Source: Aureococcus anophagefferens
Taxonomy: Eukaryota > Sar > Pelagophyceae > Pelagomonadales > Pelagomonadaceae
Assembly (NCBI RefSeq): GCF_000186865.1
Contig: NW_008705573.1
Coordinates: 268,685-332,684 of the forward strand
Direction: 5' to 3'
Length of the DNA: 64,000 nt
The position numbers and the translations under genes were made by a program. Position 1 is the first letter of the stretch. Every line of letters starts with the position of its first letter. Below are positions 18,314-27,647 of this stretch, piece by piece. The notes beneath the pieces were generated by a model that worked only from the letters and a program-made list of their open reading frames with translations, was not told the origin of the DNA and ran no database searches.

Positions 18314-20709
18314 GAGCTGGGCCGGAGGTCGAGGTCGTCGAGGAAGAGCGCGCCGCCGCCGGCGACGTGGGATTTGACGGAGAAGAAGAGGGGCGAGAAG
18401 TCCGTGAAGTCGCCGAGGTCGTGGTCGAAGGCGACGGTCGCGACGCAGGTCGCCCAGGCCGTCGTGAGCGCGGCGCCGCACGTGTTTTTCAGGATTTTCC
18501 CGCGGAGCGCGCCCGGCGCGAGCGCGATCCCGCCGGGCGAGGCCATCGCGCTGTACGTGAAGGCGTAGGACGACGCGTTCAGGGCCGTGACGAGGAGGGG
18601 CACGAAGACCTGGACGTCGCCGCCGGCGAGGTTCACCTTGGCGGCGTAGCGGCCCGACTTGGGCGCGGCCGTCGACGACGTCACGCGGCAGCGGTCGTCG
18701 ACCATGGACGTGTTGTGGCAGTCGTAGCCCGAGGCCCCGGGCCGGAACGTGAAAAACTGGCCCGGGTTGTTCAGGTCGATGAGCTCGGGCTGCTCGAAGT
18801 CGCCGTAGGCCACGAGGTTCGCCGCGTCGGGCGCCGGCGCGACGCAGCCGAGGCGGTAGACCTTGGCCTGGCGCGCGTCCAAGAAATCGCGGAGCTCGTT
18901 CGCGACGAGGGCCACGTCGTAGGCCTCGTCGAAGATGCGCGTCGCCGCGTCGAACGTCTTCCCCACCGCCGGGGGGAGGCGCGCGGCGAACGCCGTCGGG
19001 ATCGACGCGGAGTTGACGACGACCGCGTGGCCGCACAGTTCGCTTTCCGCGTACCACGACGCCCAGATCTTGACGGGCCCGCCCGTCGCCGGGTTCACCG
19101 CGCCGCCCGCGTCGGCGTCGAGCGCCGCGCCGCCTTGAAAGAACGACGGCAGCAGCTCGCCCGTCATCGCCGCGAAGCGCGACGCCGCGTAGGACTGGCT
19201 CCATTTCACGGCCTGCACGGGGTTGTAGACGAAGAAGTTCGTGTGGAACATGCCCGCGGTCAACGCGCCCAGATACGCGTGCGCCTCGACCGCCGGCTGC
19301 GACCCCAGCGCGTGCGGGTCCGGCATGCCCACGAGCGGCTCGTAGGTCATGGGGAACTCGCGGTACGCGGCCATCGTCGACATGCCGCCGCCGTAGGCCT
19401 CCTTCATGACGACGTCGATGCCCAAGCCCGCGGCCTCCTCGGACCAGTACCAGGTCTCGCCGCAGGCCACCGTGCCGAACATGACGTGGTAGGGGTCCAG
19501 GTCGTAAATCAAAGCCTTGATCTTTGCTAGGGCGACGTACTCCGCGGGGCCGTACGCGTCCAATTCGGTCATGTGGCAGCAGTCGTCGCACGCGTACCAG
19601 CCTCCCACGGCCGGGTGGTCCTTGAAGGCCGAAATGGACGCGCGCACGGCCGCCCAGGTCTCGGCGTAGTCGGGGATGATACCCGTGTGCGAGTCGGGGA
19701 TCTTCGCGACCGCGCGCGCGAGCTTGTCGACCTCGACGTTGCACAGGACCGCGAGCCCCGCCGCGTGCGCGTCGTCCAAAAATTCGAAGCCGTGGGTCAG
19801 GTTGGAAAAGCCGCCGGAGCGCACGAAGGTGTGGCCCTGCTTGCCCCACTCGGCGACGAGGGACGCCTGCTTCCTGACGACGACGCCGTCGTCGAAGTTG
19901 TCGCCGGGGACGGGCAAACCCGCGGAGATGTGGGAGTAGTGCCCCGCGAACCAGCCGCTCATGGCGAAGGGCACGCCATCTCGCAACAGGGCCCGGCGCT
20001 CGTGGTCCACCTGGGTCACGACGACGGACGTCACCGCCGGCGGCGGCGGCGCCCGGTGCAGCGCGCGCTCGTGCGCGTAGGTCTCGCCGCCGCAGGCGAC
20101 TTGTATCGTCGCCGCGCCGTAGTAGGACGCGGGCAGGCCGTCCAACGAAAAGCCGAAGGACGCGACGGCGGTGTCCGCGAAGGTGTGGGCGACGTCGACG
20201 AGGGTCGCGGTGCTTGTTCTCGCGGAGACGCGGCAGCTTTTGCCCGCGAGGCTGCCGTCGACGGACACGAGCAGGGCCCCGGACGCCTCGCGGACGTAGG
20301 GCCGGCGGTCGAAGGCGGGCGCGAAGGCCGCGTAGTGGTCGACGAAGGCGTAGCCGAAGGGCGACGCGAACTTCTTGGGCGTCGTGCCGAAGCAGTCCGC
20401 GTCGTCGCGCGCGAGGCACACCGTCGTGTTTCCGGCGGTGACGACCGGCGGCACCGCGCACGTCGCGGCGCCGTCGTCGAGCACCGTCGCGTTGGCGTAG
20501 ACGCGCACGCCGCCCTGGCGGAACCCGGGCTGCGGCAGCACCGGCGAGAACTGGGCGACGCGCGAGAAGACGCAGCGCAGGGGACCGGCGAAGGGCGGGT
20601 CGCCGGGCCCGCGGCGCAGGGTCAGCGTGCCGCCGGTCTCGACGGCGAAGCGCCACGGCTCCACGGTCACGGCCGCGGTCATCGTCGGGATGAGCAGCAG
20701 CGCGAGCAT
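18310..20709 (-). CDS. Secreted glycoside-hydrolase-like protein, 799 aa
   Basis: The Met at 20707-20709 opens a signal peptide (MLALLLIPTMTAAV). The first 250 residues look like beta-sandwich sequence with paired cysteines. From about residue 250 the pattern suits a TIM barrel of glycoside-hydrolase type: FAMSGWFAGHYSH, FLDDAHAAGLAVLCNVE, HPAVGGWYACDDC, then GIDVVMKEAYGGGMS. The C-terminal 200 residues (LVAYGDFEQPELI ... SGRYAAKVNLAG) resemble a carbohydrate-binding jelly roll. Asp and Glu in ACDDC and KEAYGG are candidate catalytic acids, but the family is not identified. Next to the GH28 gene, it suggests a small polysaccharide-use pair; that link is inference. Single exon. Confidence 0.68.
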   Translation of the reverse strand: MLALLLIPTMTAAVTVEPWRFAVETGGTLTLRRGPGDPPFAGPLRCVFSRVAQFSPVLPQPGFRQGGVRVYANATVLDDGAATCAVPPVVTAGNTTVCLARDDADCFGTTPKKFASPFGYAFVDHYAAFAPAFDRRPYVREASGALLVSVDGSLAGKSCRVSARTSTATLVDVAHTFADTAVASFGFSLDGLPASYYGAATIQVACGGETYAHERALHRAPPPPAVTSVVVTQVDHERRALLRDGVPFAMSGWFAGHYSHISAGLPVPGDNFDDGVVVRKQASLVAEWGKQGHTFVRSGGFSNLTHGFEFLDDAHAAGLAVLCNVEVDKLARAVAKIPDSHTGIIPDYAETWAAVRASISAFKDHPAVGGWYACDDCCHMTELDAYGPAEYVALAKIKALIYDLDPYHVMFGTVACGETWYWSEEAAGLGIDVVMKEAYGGGMSTMAAYREFPMTYEPLVGMPDPHALGSQPAVEAHAYLGALTAGMFHTNFFVYNPVQAVKWSQSYAASRFAAMTGELLPSFFQGGAALDADAGGAVNPATGGPVKIWASWYAESELCGHAVVVNSASIPTAFAARLPPAVGKTFDAATRIFDEAYDVALVANELRDFLDARQAKVYRLGCVAPAPDAANLVAYGDFEQPELIDLNNPGQFFTFRPGASGYDCHNTSMVDDRCRVTSSTAAPKSGRYAAKVNLAGGDVQVFVPLLVTALNASSYAFTYSAMASPGGIALAPGALRGKILKNTCGAALTTAWATCVATVAFDHDLGDFTDFSPLFFSVKSHVAGGGALFLDDLDLRPSS

Positions 20710-20745
20710 GGATGGGCCGCGCGCGAGCATGGATGGGCTGCGTCC
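20700..20745. repeat. Tandem repeat of about 20 bp at divergent promoter
   Basis: The unit GCGCGAGCATGGATGGGC is repeated back to back at about 20700-20740, spanning the start codon of the GH-like gene (minus). It creates two in-frame Met codons on the minus strand, at 20709 and 20730. Confidence 0.7.
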
Positions 20746-20815
20746 AGCGGCTGGCCCCATCGGAACAAAGCTCGATCGGCGAGCGACCGCTGTGGACGGC
20801 CTGCGCGCAGTGGGC

Positions 20816-21535
20816 ATGGCGCCGCCTTTCACGCCGGAGCTCTGGAATCTCATGCTCGAGTATCTGCCGATCGAGAAGGTCGTCGAGTGCAAAACAGTCT
20901 CCTCGGAGTTGGGCGTCGCGGCTCGGTTCGCGCTCACGAAAGGCCGCTGGAAACCGGTGGCGGAATCAGTTCGTGAATTTGAAAAGTGGAAATATAACGG
21001 GGTGGACGGTATTTGTCCTAATCCCTGTTACCACGCAGCGTGGGCCCTGGACCCGGTACTCCTTGCCGCTGAAAAGCAACGAATCCCGCCTTCAGATTTT
21101 TGGGGCTTTTTCTTTCTCGTCGAGCCGTCGATCGATGGGCTCGGACGCGTGATCAAAAGCTTGGATCAACCGAATGTTTATCTAGATGCTGTGGCTATGG
21201 ACTTTCTGGCATGGGTCCAAAGAGTCACCCCGTCGGGCACCGTGTGGTCGACTTCGGCCCGACGGCCCGTGTGGACCCGTCTCTGGCGCGAGCTCGAGCA
21301 CTGGAGTGACGGAACGCGCGCGGGCCACTTGCTGACCAGCCAGACATTCCTCGACTGGTTCGAGGACGAATTCAGCCAGGATTACGCATTGGAGATGACC
21401 GACGATTGGATTGACCAAGATAAAAGACAGGCTCTCATCGACCACATCGCGGAGACTGAGCCTCGGTTCGCGGCGTGGGAAGAGAGTCAGGCCCGGGCTC
21501 GGTTCGCGGCGCAGGAAGAGTTCGACGACTACTGA
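20816..21535 (+). CDS. F-box-like protein, 239 aa
   Basis: The first 40 residues (TPELWNLMLEYLPIEKVVECKTVSSELG) match an F-box pattern: Pro-X-Glu-hydrophobic start, YLP turn and a variable end. F-box proteins recruit substrates to SCF ubiquitin ligases. The rest is acidic and aromatic-rich with no recognised repeat; the tail carries a short duplication (RFAAWEESQAR, RFAAQEE). The ATG at 20816 is preferred; the open frame upstream overlaps the divergent secreted-protein gene. Codon use is visibly less GC-biased than the neighbours, as for the LRR-like gene at 44596. Lineage-specific families often look like this. Confidence 0.6.
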   Translation: MAPPFTPELWNLMLEYLPIEKVVECKTVSSELGVAARFALTKGRWKPVAESVREFEKWKYNGVDGICPNPCYHAAWALDPVLLAAEKQRIPPSDFWGFFFLVEPSIDGLGRVIKSLDQPNVYLDAVAMDFLAWVQRVTPSGTVWSTSARRPVWTRLWRELEHWSDGTRAGHLLTSQTFLDWFEDEFSQDYALEMTDDWIDQDKRQALIDHIAETEPRFAAWEESQARARFAAQEEFDDY

Positions 21536-21583
21536 GAAGACCAACCCACCCACTCCCCTCCCCGATAAGACCCTAGACACGTA

Positions 21584-23050
21584 TTACCCGCCCGGCGGCT
21601 CGTCGTCGTCCCGCCGCATCCGCCGCGCCGTCAGCAACTTCGCGCGCGTGACGCGCTTGTTCTCGAGCGCGAACGTCGTCACCTCCGCCTCCGCGCGCCT
21701 CCGCGCGGCCGCGGCCTGGAGCCGGCCCGTGCGCTTGCGCGTGTCCAGCAAATAGCCGTCGAGGAGCCGCTGCTCCACGGACCGCTGCTCCGCGTCGCTG
21801 AGGCCGTCGGACGCCCAACGCCGCGCCGTCGCGCGCGCGTCCGGCTCGATCTCGATGAACAGGGCGTCCGGGTGCTTGGCGCGGATGGCGTTCTCGACGT
21901 CGCGCACCTCGGACTCGACGGCGCGCATGACGTCCTCGGCGTAGAAGGAGAGCAGCGTCGGGAGCTCGTCGTCGAGGGCCCTCGCGCGCGCCGCGTCGGA
22001 GAACAGCGGCTCGTAGCGGTCGAAGAGCTGCGCGGCGACCCAGGTGCCGTCGAAGTCGACCTCGCACTTGTAGGCGAAGGCGTTGGGGCCGACCCACTGG
22101 GACTGGACGCTGTGGACGTCGTCGATGGCCGGCCGGCTCCGCAACAACGCCTCGATGTCGTCGACGACCGCCGGCTCGACCGCGGACCCGATGAGGTAGC
22201 GCCCGTTCACCGCCGCGAGCACGGCGCCCACGGCGCCCAGCAGCACGCCGACGGCGACGCCCGACAGCGTGTCGAGGCCGTGGAGCCCCGTGTAGACCGA
22301 CGCCTTCATGCCCACGGCCACCAGGACGACGCCGCAGCACGCGGCCGCGTCCTCGCAGAGCACGGCGAGCAGCGTCGGGTCCTTCGCCGCCCGGACGTGC
22401 TCCGCCAGCGTCTTGTCCCGGGGCTTCGTCGCCATCAGGTGCGTCAGCGACTTGCCCAGCACCGCGCCGTCGACCACGAACGACAGCCCGAGCACCGTCC
22501 ACGTGTCCCACGCGTCCAGCCGGTCCAGATCCACGGACGGCTCCGGCGCGAGCAGCTCCGTGAAGGAGCCGTGGAGCGCGACGCCCGCGCCGAGCCAGAA
22601 GGTGCCCAGCGCCGACACGAGGCTCCACAAATAGACCGACTTGCCGTAGCCGTACTGGTGCGTCGCCGACGGCTTCAGCGAGGCCGCCCGCAGCCCGACG
22701 AGGAGCAGCGCCTGGTTCCCGGCGTCGACGGCGCTGTGCACGGCCTCGGCGGACATGGCCGACGACCCGCTGGACACGGCGACGACGGTCTTGGCGCCCA
22801 TGATGACGAGGTTCCCGAGCAACGCGTAGACGACGATCGACTCCGACTGGCTCAGGCCCTCCGCGGGCGCGTCGACGGCGACGATGGCCTTGTCCTCGTC
22901 CTTGGGCGACGTCGAGAGGCACGCGGCCCAGGGCTGCGGCGCGACGCGGGGCGGGAGGCGGCGCGCGGCGACGGTGCTGAGCGACGGTGCTGTCGTGACG
23001 CGATGGATTGTTGTGTGGCCGAGGCGCCGCGCGGCGACGCGCACGAACAT
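21584..23050 (-). CDS. SLC30A9-like cation diffusion facilitator, mitochondrial
   Basis: This belongs to the ZnT9 branch of CDF transporters, which exports zinc from mitochondria in animals. A basic amphipathic leader (MFVRVAARRLGHTTIHRVTT) predicts mitochondrial import. The core starts ESIVVYALLGNLVIMGAKT, followed by SSAMSAEAVHSAVDAGNQ with the HxxxD metal pair, then HQYGYGK, and later EDAAACCGVVLVAVG. Five to six membrane segments are visible between about 75 and 300. A cytosolic or matrix CDF tail follows, and then a helical C-terminal extension. Length is 488 aa from the Met at 23048-23050; upstream open frame is Arg-rich noise. It converges on the F-box-like gene with 48 bp between stops. 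Confidence 0.85.
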   Translation of the reverse strand: MFVRVAARRLGHTTIHRVTTAPSLSTVAARRLPPRVAPQPWAACLSTSPKDEDKAIVAVDAPAEGLSQSESIVVYALLGNLVIMGAKTVVAVSSGSSAMSAEAVHSAVDAGNQALLLVGLRAASLKPSATHQYGYGKSVYLWSLVSALGTFWLGAGVALHGSFTELLAPEPSVDLDRLDAWDTWTVLGLSFVVDGAVLGKSLTHLMATKPRDKTLAEHVRAAKDPTLLAVLCEDAAACCGVVLVAVGMKASVYTGLHGLDTLSGVAVGVLLGAVGAVLAAVNGRYLIGSAVEPAVVDDIEALLRSRPAIDDVHSVQSQWVGPNAFAYKCEVDFDGTWVAAQLFDRYEPLFSDAARARALDDELPTLLSFYAEDVMRAVESEVRDVENAIRAKHPDALFIEIEPDARATARRWASDGLSDAEQRSVEQRLLDGYLLDTRKRTGRLQAAAARRRAEAEVTTFALENKRVTRAKLLTARRMRRDDDEPPGG

Positions 23051-23305
23051 GCTTGTGCGGCGCGGCCCGCGGCGGCGCGCGCGACGACGCGTGCGGCCGA
23101 CGACGCGGGCGTCGAGGCACTGCACTGTTGCGGCAGCACCGATGCACTTTTGCCACAGTGGGCGCTTTCTCGAGCGTGACCGAGGCCTTCGTCGACCCGC
23201 CGCCGGGAGCGCGGCCAAAACAGCGGTTAACGCCTGGTGTACGACGCGCAGGTCCTCGCCGGCGCGCCCGACTCAAAAATCCGCGCCGGCGCGCGACCCT
23301 TCGCG

Positions 23306-24137
23306 ATGGCCGAGGAGCTGCTGCTCGAGCCCGACTTCCTGTCCCAGACGCTCCGGTCGGCCCACGAGACGGCGGCGGAGGCCGAGGCCTGCGCCGACGA
23401 GGCGCGGGCGGCGGCGCTCCACGAGCGGGCCGCCCAGGGCTACGTCGCCGCCGCGCGGCGCGTCACCGACGGCGCGACGCGGCGGGCCGTGGCCCTGGTC
23501 GCGAACTCGCACGCGCGGCGCGCGTGGGCCCTGCGGCGGTCGCGGGGCCAGCCGTCCCAGGAGCCCGACGGCGCGCGGCCGCCGCCCGAGGAGGACCGGC
23601 GGCCGCGCGCGGAGCCGCCGCCGGGCACGCTCTGCGTCGGCGACGTCCTCGCGCTCGAGCGGCGCCTGCACGCGCTCGGCGCGCGCGGCCGCGGCGCCGC
23701 GCCGGACGTGAGAGACGCGCCGCGGCCCGGCGACCGCGCGGCGCGCGTGCGGGGCGCCGCGGCGCAGCACGTCGCCGCCTGCCTCGGCGAGACCTGGGCC
23801 GAGGACGCGATCGGCGTCGTCGCGCCGCCCGACTCGACGACNNNNNNNNNNNNNNNNNNNNNNNNNNNNNNNNNNNNNNNNNNNNNNNNNNCGCGACTAC
23901 CCGTCGCCGGCGAACCCGGCGAACGCGACGCGGCCGGGCGACCCGGACCCGCCCAAGTCCGCCGTGGACCTCGAGGCGGAGAACCGCCAATTGCGCGCGC
24001 GCCTCGGCGCGGAGCGCGACGCGGGCCGGAAGAAGGACGCGATCATCTCGCGCTACGAGCACTGGTACCGCGCGCTCAAGGCCAGCGCCAACAGCAAGCG
24101 GCGCCCGAGCCTCACGAAGGAGTCCGCCGCGCTCTAG
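23306..24137 (+). CDS. Helical/coiled-coil protein interrupted by an assembly gap
   Basis: The N-terminal 75 residues form an MIT-like helical array (LSQTLRSAHETAAEAEACAD ... ALHERAAQGYVAAARRVTDG), rich in Ala and with the length of an MIT domain. A Pro/Arg-rich linker follows up to the N run. After the gap the frame resumes with DLEAENRQLRARL, a coiled coil, and ends at TAG 24135-24137. The arrangement of MIT-like helices and a short coiled coil recalls NRBF2, an autophagy factor, but this is only a shape comparison. The frames before and after the gap differ by one base if the gap is exactly 50, so the true gap size is unknown. Confidence 0.55.
23842..23891. other. Assembly gap, 50 N
   Basis: Fifty consecutive N bases lie inside a coding region, with coding sequence directly on both sides. 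A round 50 suggests a placeholder of unknown size. Confidence 1.
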
Positions 24138-24188
24138 GGACGCAAGTAAGCGTCCGCCGGCCGGTGGTTTAGACCCGGAAACGAGCGC

Positions 24189-25166
24189 CTACTGCGTCCC
24201 GCGGAGGCCGAGGATCGCGCGCGCCTCCGCCGTCGTCGCCGGCGCGGCGCCCAGGTCGCCCATGAGCCGCAGGGCTTTCGTGACGAGCTCGCCGTTCGTC
24301 GCGAGGACGCCCTTCTCGAGGTAGAGGTTGTCCTCGAGCCCCACGCGGACGTGGCCGCCGAGGAGGAGCGACTGCGCGACCATGGGCATCTGGTTGCGCG
24401 AGATGCCGAAGGCGGCCCAGTTCGCGCCCGGCGCCACGAGGGGCACCATGGCCTGGACGCTCGCCGCGTCCGCCGTCGCGCCCCAGGGGATGCCCAGCGC
24501 GAATTGATAGAACGGCGGGTCGTCGAGGAGGCCCTCTTCGTGGAGCCGCGTCGCGAGGGCCACGTGGCCGATCTCGAAGCACTCGAGCTCGGGCTTGACG
24601 CCCGCCGCCGTGATGCGCGCCGCCATCTCGCGGAGCATGGGCAGCGTCGACACGTAGGCGCCCGTCCCAAAATTCAGCGAGCCGCAGTCGAGCGAGCAGA
24701 TCTCGGGCTTGAGCTCCTCGATGTGCGCGAGCCGCTGGTCCACGCCGACGAGGTCCGTCGATTTGCCCACGGACGTGAGCGTGCCGTCCTCGGGGTCCTC
24801 GGCGATCTCGTAGAAGCAGTCGCCGCCCATGCCGCACGTCACGTTCAGAATCACGTCGCTCGACGACTCGCGGACGCGCGCCACGACCTCGCGGTAGTAG
24901 TCCAGGTTCCGCGAGCAGTCGCCGCTCTCGGGCTCGCGGACGTGGAGGTGGGCGATGGCCGCGCCGGCCTCGCCGGCCTCGATGCAGGCGTCGGCGATCT
25001 CCTTGGGGCTCTTGGGCAGCCCCGGGTGCATCGACGCCGTGTCGCCGGAGCCCGTGACGGCGCAGGTGACGATGACGGGGCCCCGGTTCATCGTGTGCTG
25101 CGGCATGCGCCGGACGGCCGACGCATGGAGGCACCGGCGGCCGAGGATCCTCGATGCGATCGCCAT
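24189..25166 (-). CDS. Beta-keto acid cleavage enzyme (BKACE/Kce-type), 325 aa
   Basis: BKACE (formerly DUF849) enzymes condense a beta-keto acid with acetyl-CoA and cleave it; the best known, Kce, acts in lysine fermentation on 3-keto-5-aminohexanoate. The zinc-binding motif HLHVRE is present near residue 75, along with VILNVTCGMGG, PEICSLDCGSLNFG, PELECFEIGHV and FALGIPWGATAD, all typical. The first 25 residues (RILGRRCLHASAVRR) look like a mitochondrial presequence. The family is mainly bacterial, so transfer from bacteria is likely; the added leader shows it is now a host gene. Single exon. The substrate cannot be told from sequence. Confidence 0.87.
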   Translation of the reverse strand: MAIASRILGRRCLHASAVRRMPQHTMNRGPVIVTCAVTGSGDTASMHPGLPKSPKEIADACIEAGEAGAAIAHLHVREPESGDCSRNLDYYREVVARVRESSSDVILNVTCGMGGDCFYEIAEDPEDGTLTSVGKSTDLVGVDQRLAHIEELKPEICSLDCGSLNFGTGAYVSTLPMLREMAARITAAGVKPELECFEIGHVALATRLHEEGLLDDPPFYQFALGIPWGATADAASVQAMVPLVAPGANWAAFGISRNQMPMVAQSLLLGGHVRVGLEDNLYLEKGVLATNGELVTKALRLMGDLGAAPATTAEARAILGLRGTQ

Positions 25167-25234
25167 CGTGTGTTTTGAGAAGCTTCAACGAGCACCGTAA
25201 TTCACTGCAAGAACACAGCAGGCGCAAGTTACGT

Positions 25235-26135
25235 ATGGGGGGATCGCTGCGCGAGCTGGTCGCCGGCGGCGCCGGCGGCGCCTCCATGGTCGTCGTCGGC
25301 CACCCGCTGGACACGGTGAAGGTGCGCATGCAGGCGTCCGACGGCTACCGGTCCGCGCTGCACTGCGTCATCCGCACGTCGCGCGCCGAGGGCCCCCTGG
25401 CGCTCTACAAGGGCATGATCATGCCCCTCGGCGCGACGTCCGCCGTCTTCGCCCTCTGCTTCAGCGGCTACGAGCACGGCAAGCGCCTCCTGGGCTCCGG
25501 GGGCGCGCCGTCCGTGCGCGAGGCGGCGCTGGCCGGCGCGTTCTCGGCGCTGTACACGACGCCGGTCCAGGCGCCGCAGGAGCTGCTCAAGTGCCGCATG
25601 CAGCAGGCGACGGGGCGCGTCACCGTGCGCGCGGCCTTTGGCGAACTCTGGGCGTCGGGCGGCCTCGCCGCGCTCTCGCGGGGCTTCTCTGTGACGCTCG
25701 CTCGCGACGCCGCGGCTTCGGCGGTCTACTTCGCGACCTACGTCTGGACGAAGCGCGAGCTCGCGCGGGTGCCGGCCTTCCGCGGCGACGACGGCCGCGC
25801 GTCCTTCCTCGGCGTCTTCGCCGCGGGCGCCGCCGCGGGCGTCATGAACTGGGTCCTTCCGACGGCGTCCCGACGTTTTTTCGGAGATCCGTCCACCGGG
25901 AACGCGCTAGGTGCCCGCGATCCCGCTCGACTTCCTCAAGACGCGCTACCAGGTCGACCCGACCTACACGGGCGCCTTCCTCGGGCGGCGGCCCGTCGCC
26001 GCGGAGGTCCTCGCCGCGGACGGCCTCCGCGGCGTGTTCCGCGGCACGCAGGCCACCTTCCTCCGCGCGGTCCCGGCGAACGCGGCCTGCTTCGGCGGCT
26101 ACGAGGCCTGCGTCCGCGCCTTCGACACCGCCTGA
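25235..26135 (+). CDS. Mitochondrial carrier (SLC25-type), 280 aa
   Basis: Three carrier repeats are visible. Repeat 1 has PLDTVKVRMQ near residue 25, repeat 2 has the weaker PVQAPQELLKCRMQQ, and repeat 3 has IPLDFLKTRYQ in exon 2. Each is followed by the usual glycine-rich loop (GPLALYKGM, GGLAALSRG, GLRGVFRG). The repeat-1 motif and overall length resemble the carnitine/acylcarnitine and basic amino acid group, but the substrate is open. Exon 1 is 25235-25852 and exon 2 is 25911-26135; a 58-nt GT-AG intron joins VMNW to VPAIPLD. It is divergent from the BKACE gene, 68 bp apart. Confidence 0.88.
25853..25910 (+). other. Carrier intron, 58 nt GT-AG
   Basis: GTCCTTC opens and CGCTAG closes the segment. 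Removal restores the third carrier signature PxDxxKxR in frame. Confidence 0.85.
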
Positions 26136-26247
26136 GACACGGCGCGTACTTTTGCTTTGTGTGTCTCTCGCGCGGGAGTGCCGCGACTGGCGGGGTCGAC
26201 GGCGGAGGTCGTTTTTTTTCACCTCACTGGCAAGTGGTCGGGAGAGG

Positions 26248-26410
26248 CGTTCACACGCACGACGTGCGACGACTCGCCCGTCTCGGTCGATCGGTACCAG
26301 CGTTCACACGCACGACGACTCGCTCGACGCCTTCACACGCTTGACGACTCGCCCGACGCTTCGACTCGCCCGTCTCGTTCGATTGGTTTTACAGGCGTTC
26401 ACAACCCCCA
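26248..26410. repeat. Degenerate tandem repeat before SLC35 gene
   Basis: Variants of GCGTTCACACGCACGACG with CGACTCGCCCG recur at about 26248, 26301, 26331 and 26396. The array ends about 12 bp before the start codon at 26422 and so lies in the promoter or 5' UTR. No function is known. Confidence 0.75.
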
Positions 26411-26421
26411 CGCGCTTTACC

Positions 26422-27423
26422 ATGGACGACCCGAAGCCGGCGACGGCGCGGATCGCCGTGCTGGCGGCCATGCTCTTCCAGAACGTGGCCTACACGCTCC
26501 TGCGCAGATACAGCCAGGGCGTGCTCCACGAGAATTATAGTTACGCCGAGGTGCTCGTCCTGGCCGAGGTCGCGAAGACCGCCGTCGCCGGCGCCGTCGC
26601 CTGCCGCGGCGAGGCGAACCCGCTCGCGACGCTCGCCGCGCTCGTGAGGGACTCGCGGCAGATGCTCTTCCTCGCGATTGTCTACGCGACGATGAACCTG
26701 TTGTCGTTCGCCGCGCTCCGCCGCGTCGACGCGTCGACGTTCACGGTCTGCGCGCAGCTGAAGATCCTCTCCACGGCGGGCTGCTCCGCGGTCTTCCTGC
26801 GGCGCGCGCTCTCGCCGGCGAAGTGGCGCGCGCTCGCGTCTCTGACCGTCGGCGCGATCCTCGTGTCGCGCTCCGCGCTCGGGGGCGGCGGCGCGGCGGA
26901 GGACGCCGGGGACCGCCGCGTCGCCGTGGTCGGCCTCGCGGCCGTGCTCACCGAGGTCACGCTCAGCGGCTTCGCGAGCGCCTACTTCGAGGGCGTCATC
27001 AAGGCCTCGGGCAAGCGGCTCACGATCTTCGACCGCAACTTCCAGCTGGGCCTCCACTCGCTGCTCCTGTACGGCGCGGTCATCGCCGTCGAGGGCGGCG
27101 GGCCGCCGAGCTTCCGGGGCTTCTCGCCGGCGGCCGGCGCGCTCGTCGCGCTCGGCGCGGCGGGCGGTTTGCTGGTCGCGCTGACGTTGAAGTACGCGGA
27201 CGCGATATTGAAGACGCTGGCGACGGCCGGCGGCGTCGTCGTGTCCATCGCGTTGGAGGCGCTCCTCCTCGGCGCGCCGCTGTCGGCCGGCACCGCGCTG
27301 GGCGCGGCCGTCGTCGTCATCGCCATCTTCGACTACGCGCTCGACGCGACGCCGAAGCGCGAGGACGAGCTCGAGGACCTCCCGCCGCTCCTCGACGCGC
27401 CGACGCGCGACGGTGATGCGTAA
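26422..27423 (+). CDS. Nucleotide-sugar transporter (SLC35A-like), 333 aa
   Basis: The family carries UDP-galactose, CMP-sialic acid or UDP-GlcNAc into the Golgi. The product has about ten hydrophobic segments. Motifs include NVAYTLLRRYSQG in the first segment, LAEVAKTAVAG, MNLLSFAALRRVDASTFTV with QLKILSTA, FASAYFEGVIK, and LKYADAILKTLATA near the C-terminus. The segment QLKILSTA and the KTLAT motif are diagnostic for SLC35A. The tail is acidic. Single exon, ATG at 26422. Confidence 0.88.
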   Translation: MDDPKPATARIAVLAAMLFQNVAYTLLRRYSQGVLHENYSYAEVLVLAEVAKTAVAGAVACRGEANPLATLAALVRDSRQMLFLAIVYATMNLLSFAALRRVDASTFTVCAQLKILSTAGCSAVFLRRALSPAKWRALASLTVGAILVSRSALGGGGAAEDAGDRRVAVVGLAAVLTEVTLSGFASAYFEGVIKASGKRLTIFDRNFQLGLHSLLLYGAVIAVEGGGPPSFRGFSPAAGALVALGAAGGLLVALTLKYADAILKTLATAGGVVVSIALEALLLGAPLSAGTALGAAVVVIAIFDYALDATPKREDELEDLPPLLDAPTRDGDA

Positions 27424-27647
27424 GAGGGGGGTCCCTTCGACTCACAGGCGTCGAGTACGATGCAATTTTAGTATTTTGAACAACGCGCGACGCGTCGCCG
27501 ATCGCGACGACGCGTCGTGGCCGTGGGGAGGGAAAGGATGTTTGTGTCAGGGTCTAAGCATGGCGGCGGGCCGGCCTCGCGTTCCGGGTGGACGCGTCCA
27601 GGCGCCGCGGGCCGCGCGAAGACTCGTGGGTTTCGGACGCGTCGAGC
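27424..27647. other. Convergent spacer
   Basis: About 220 bp between the stops of the SLC35 gene and the poly-Asp gene. No feature was found. Confidence 0.4.
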
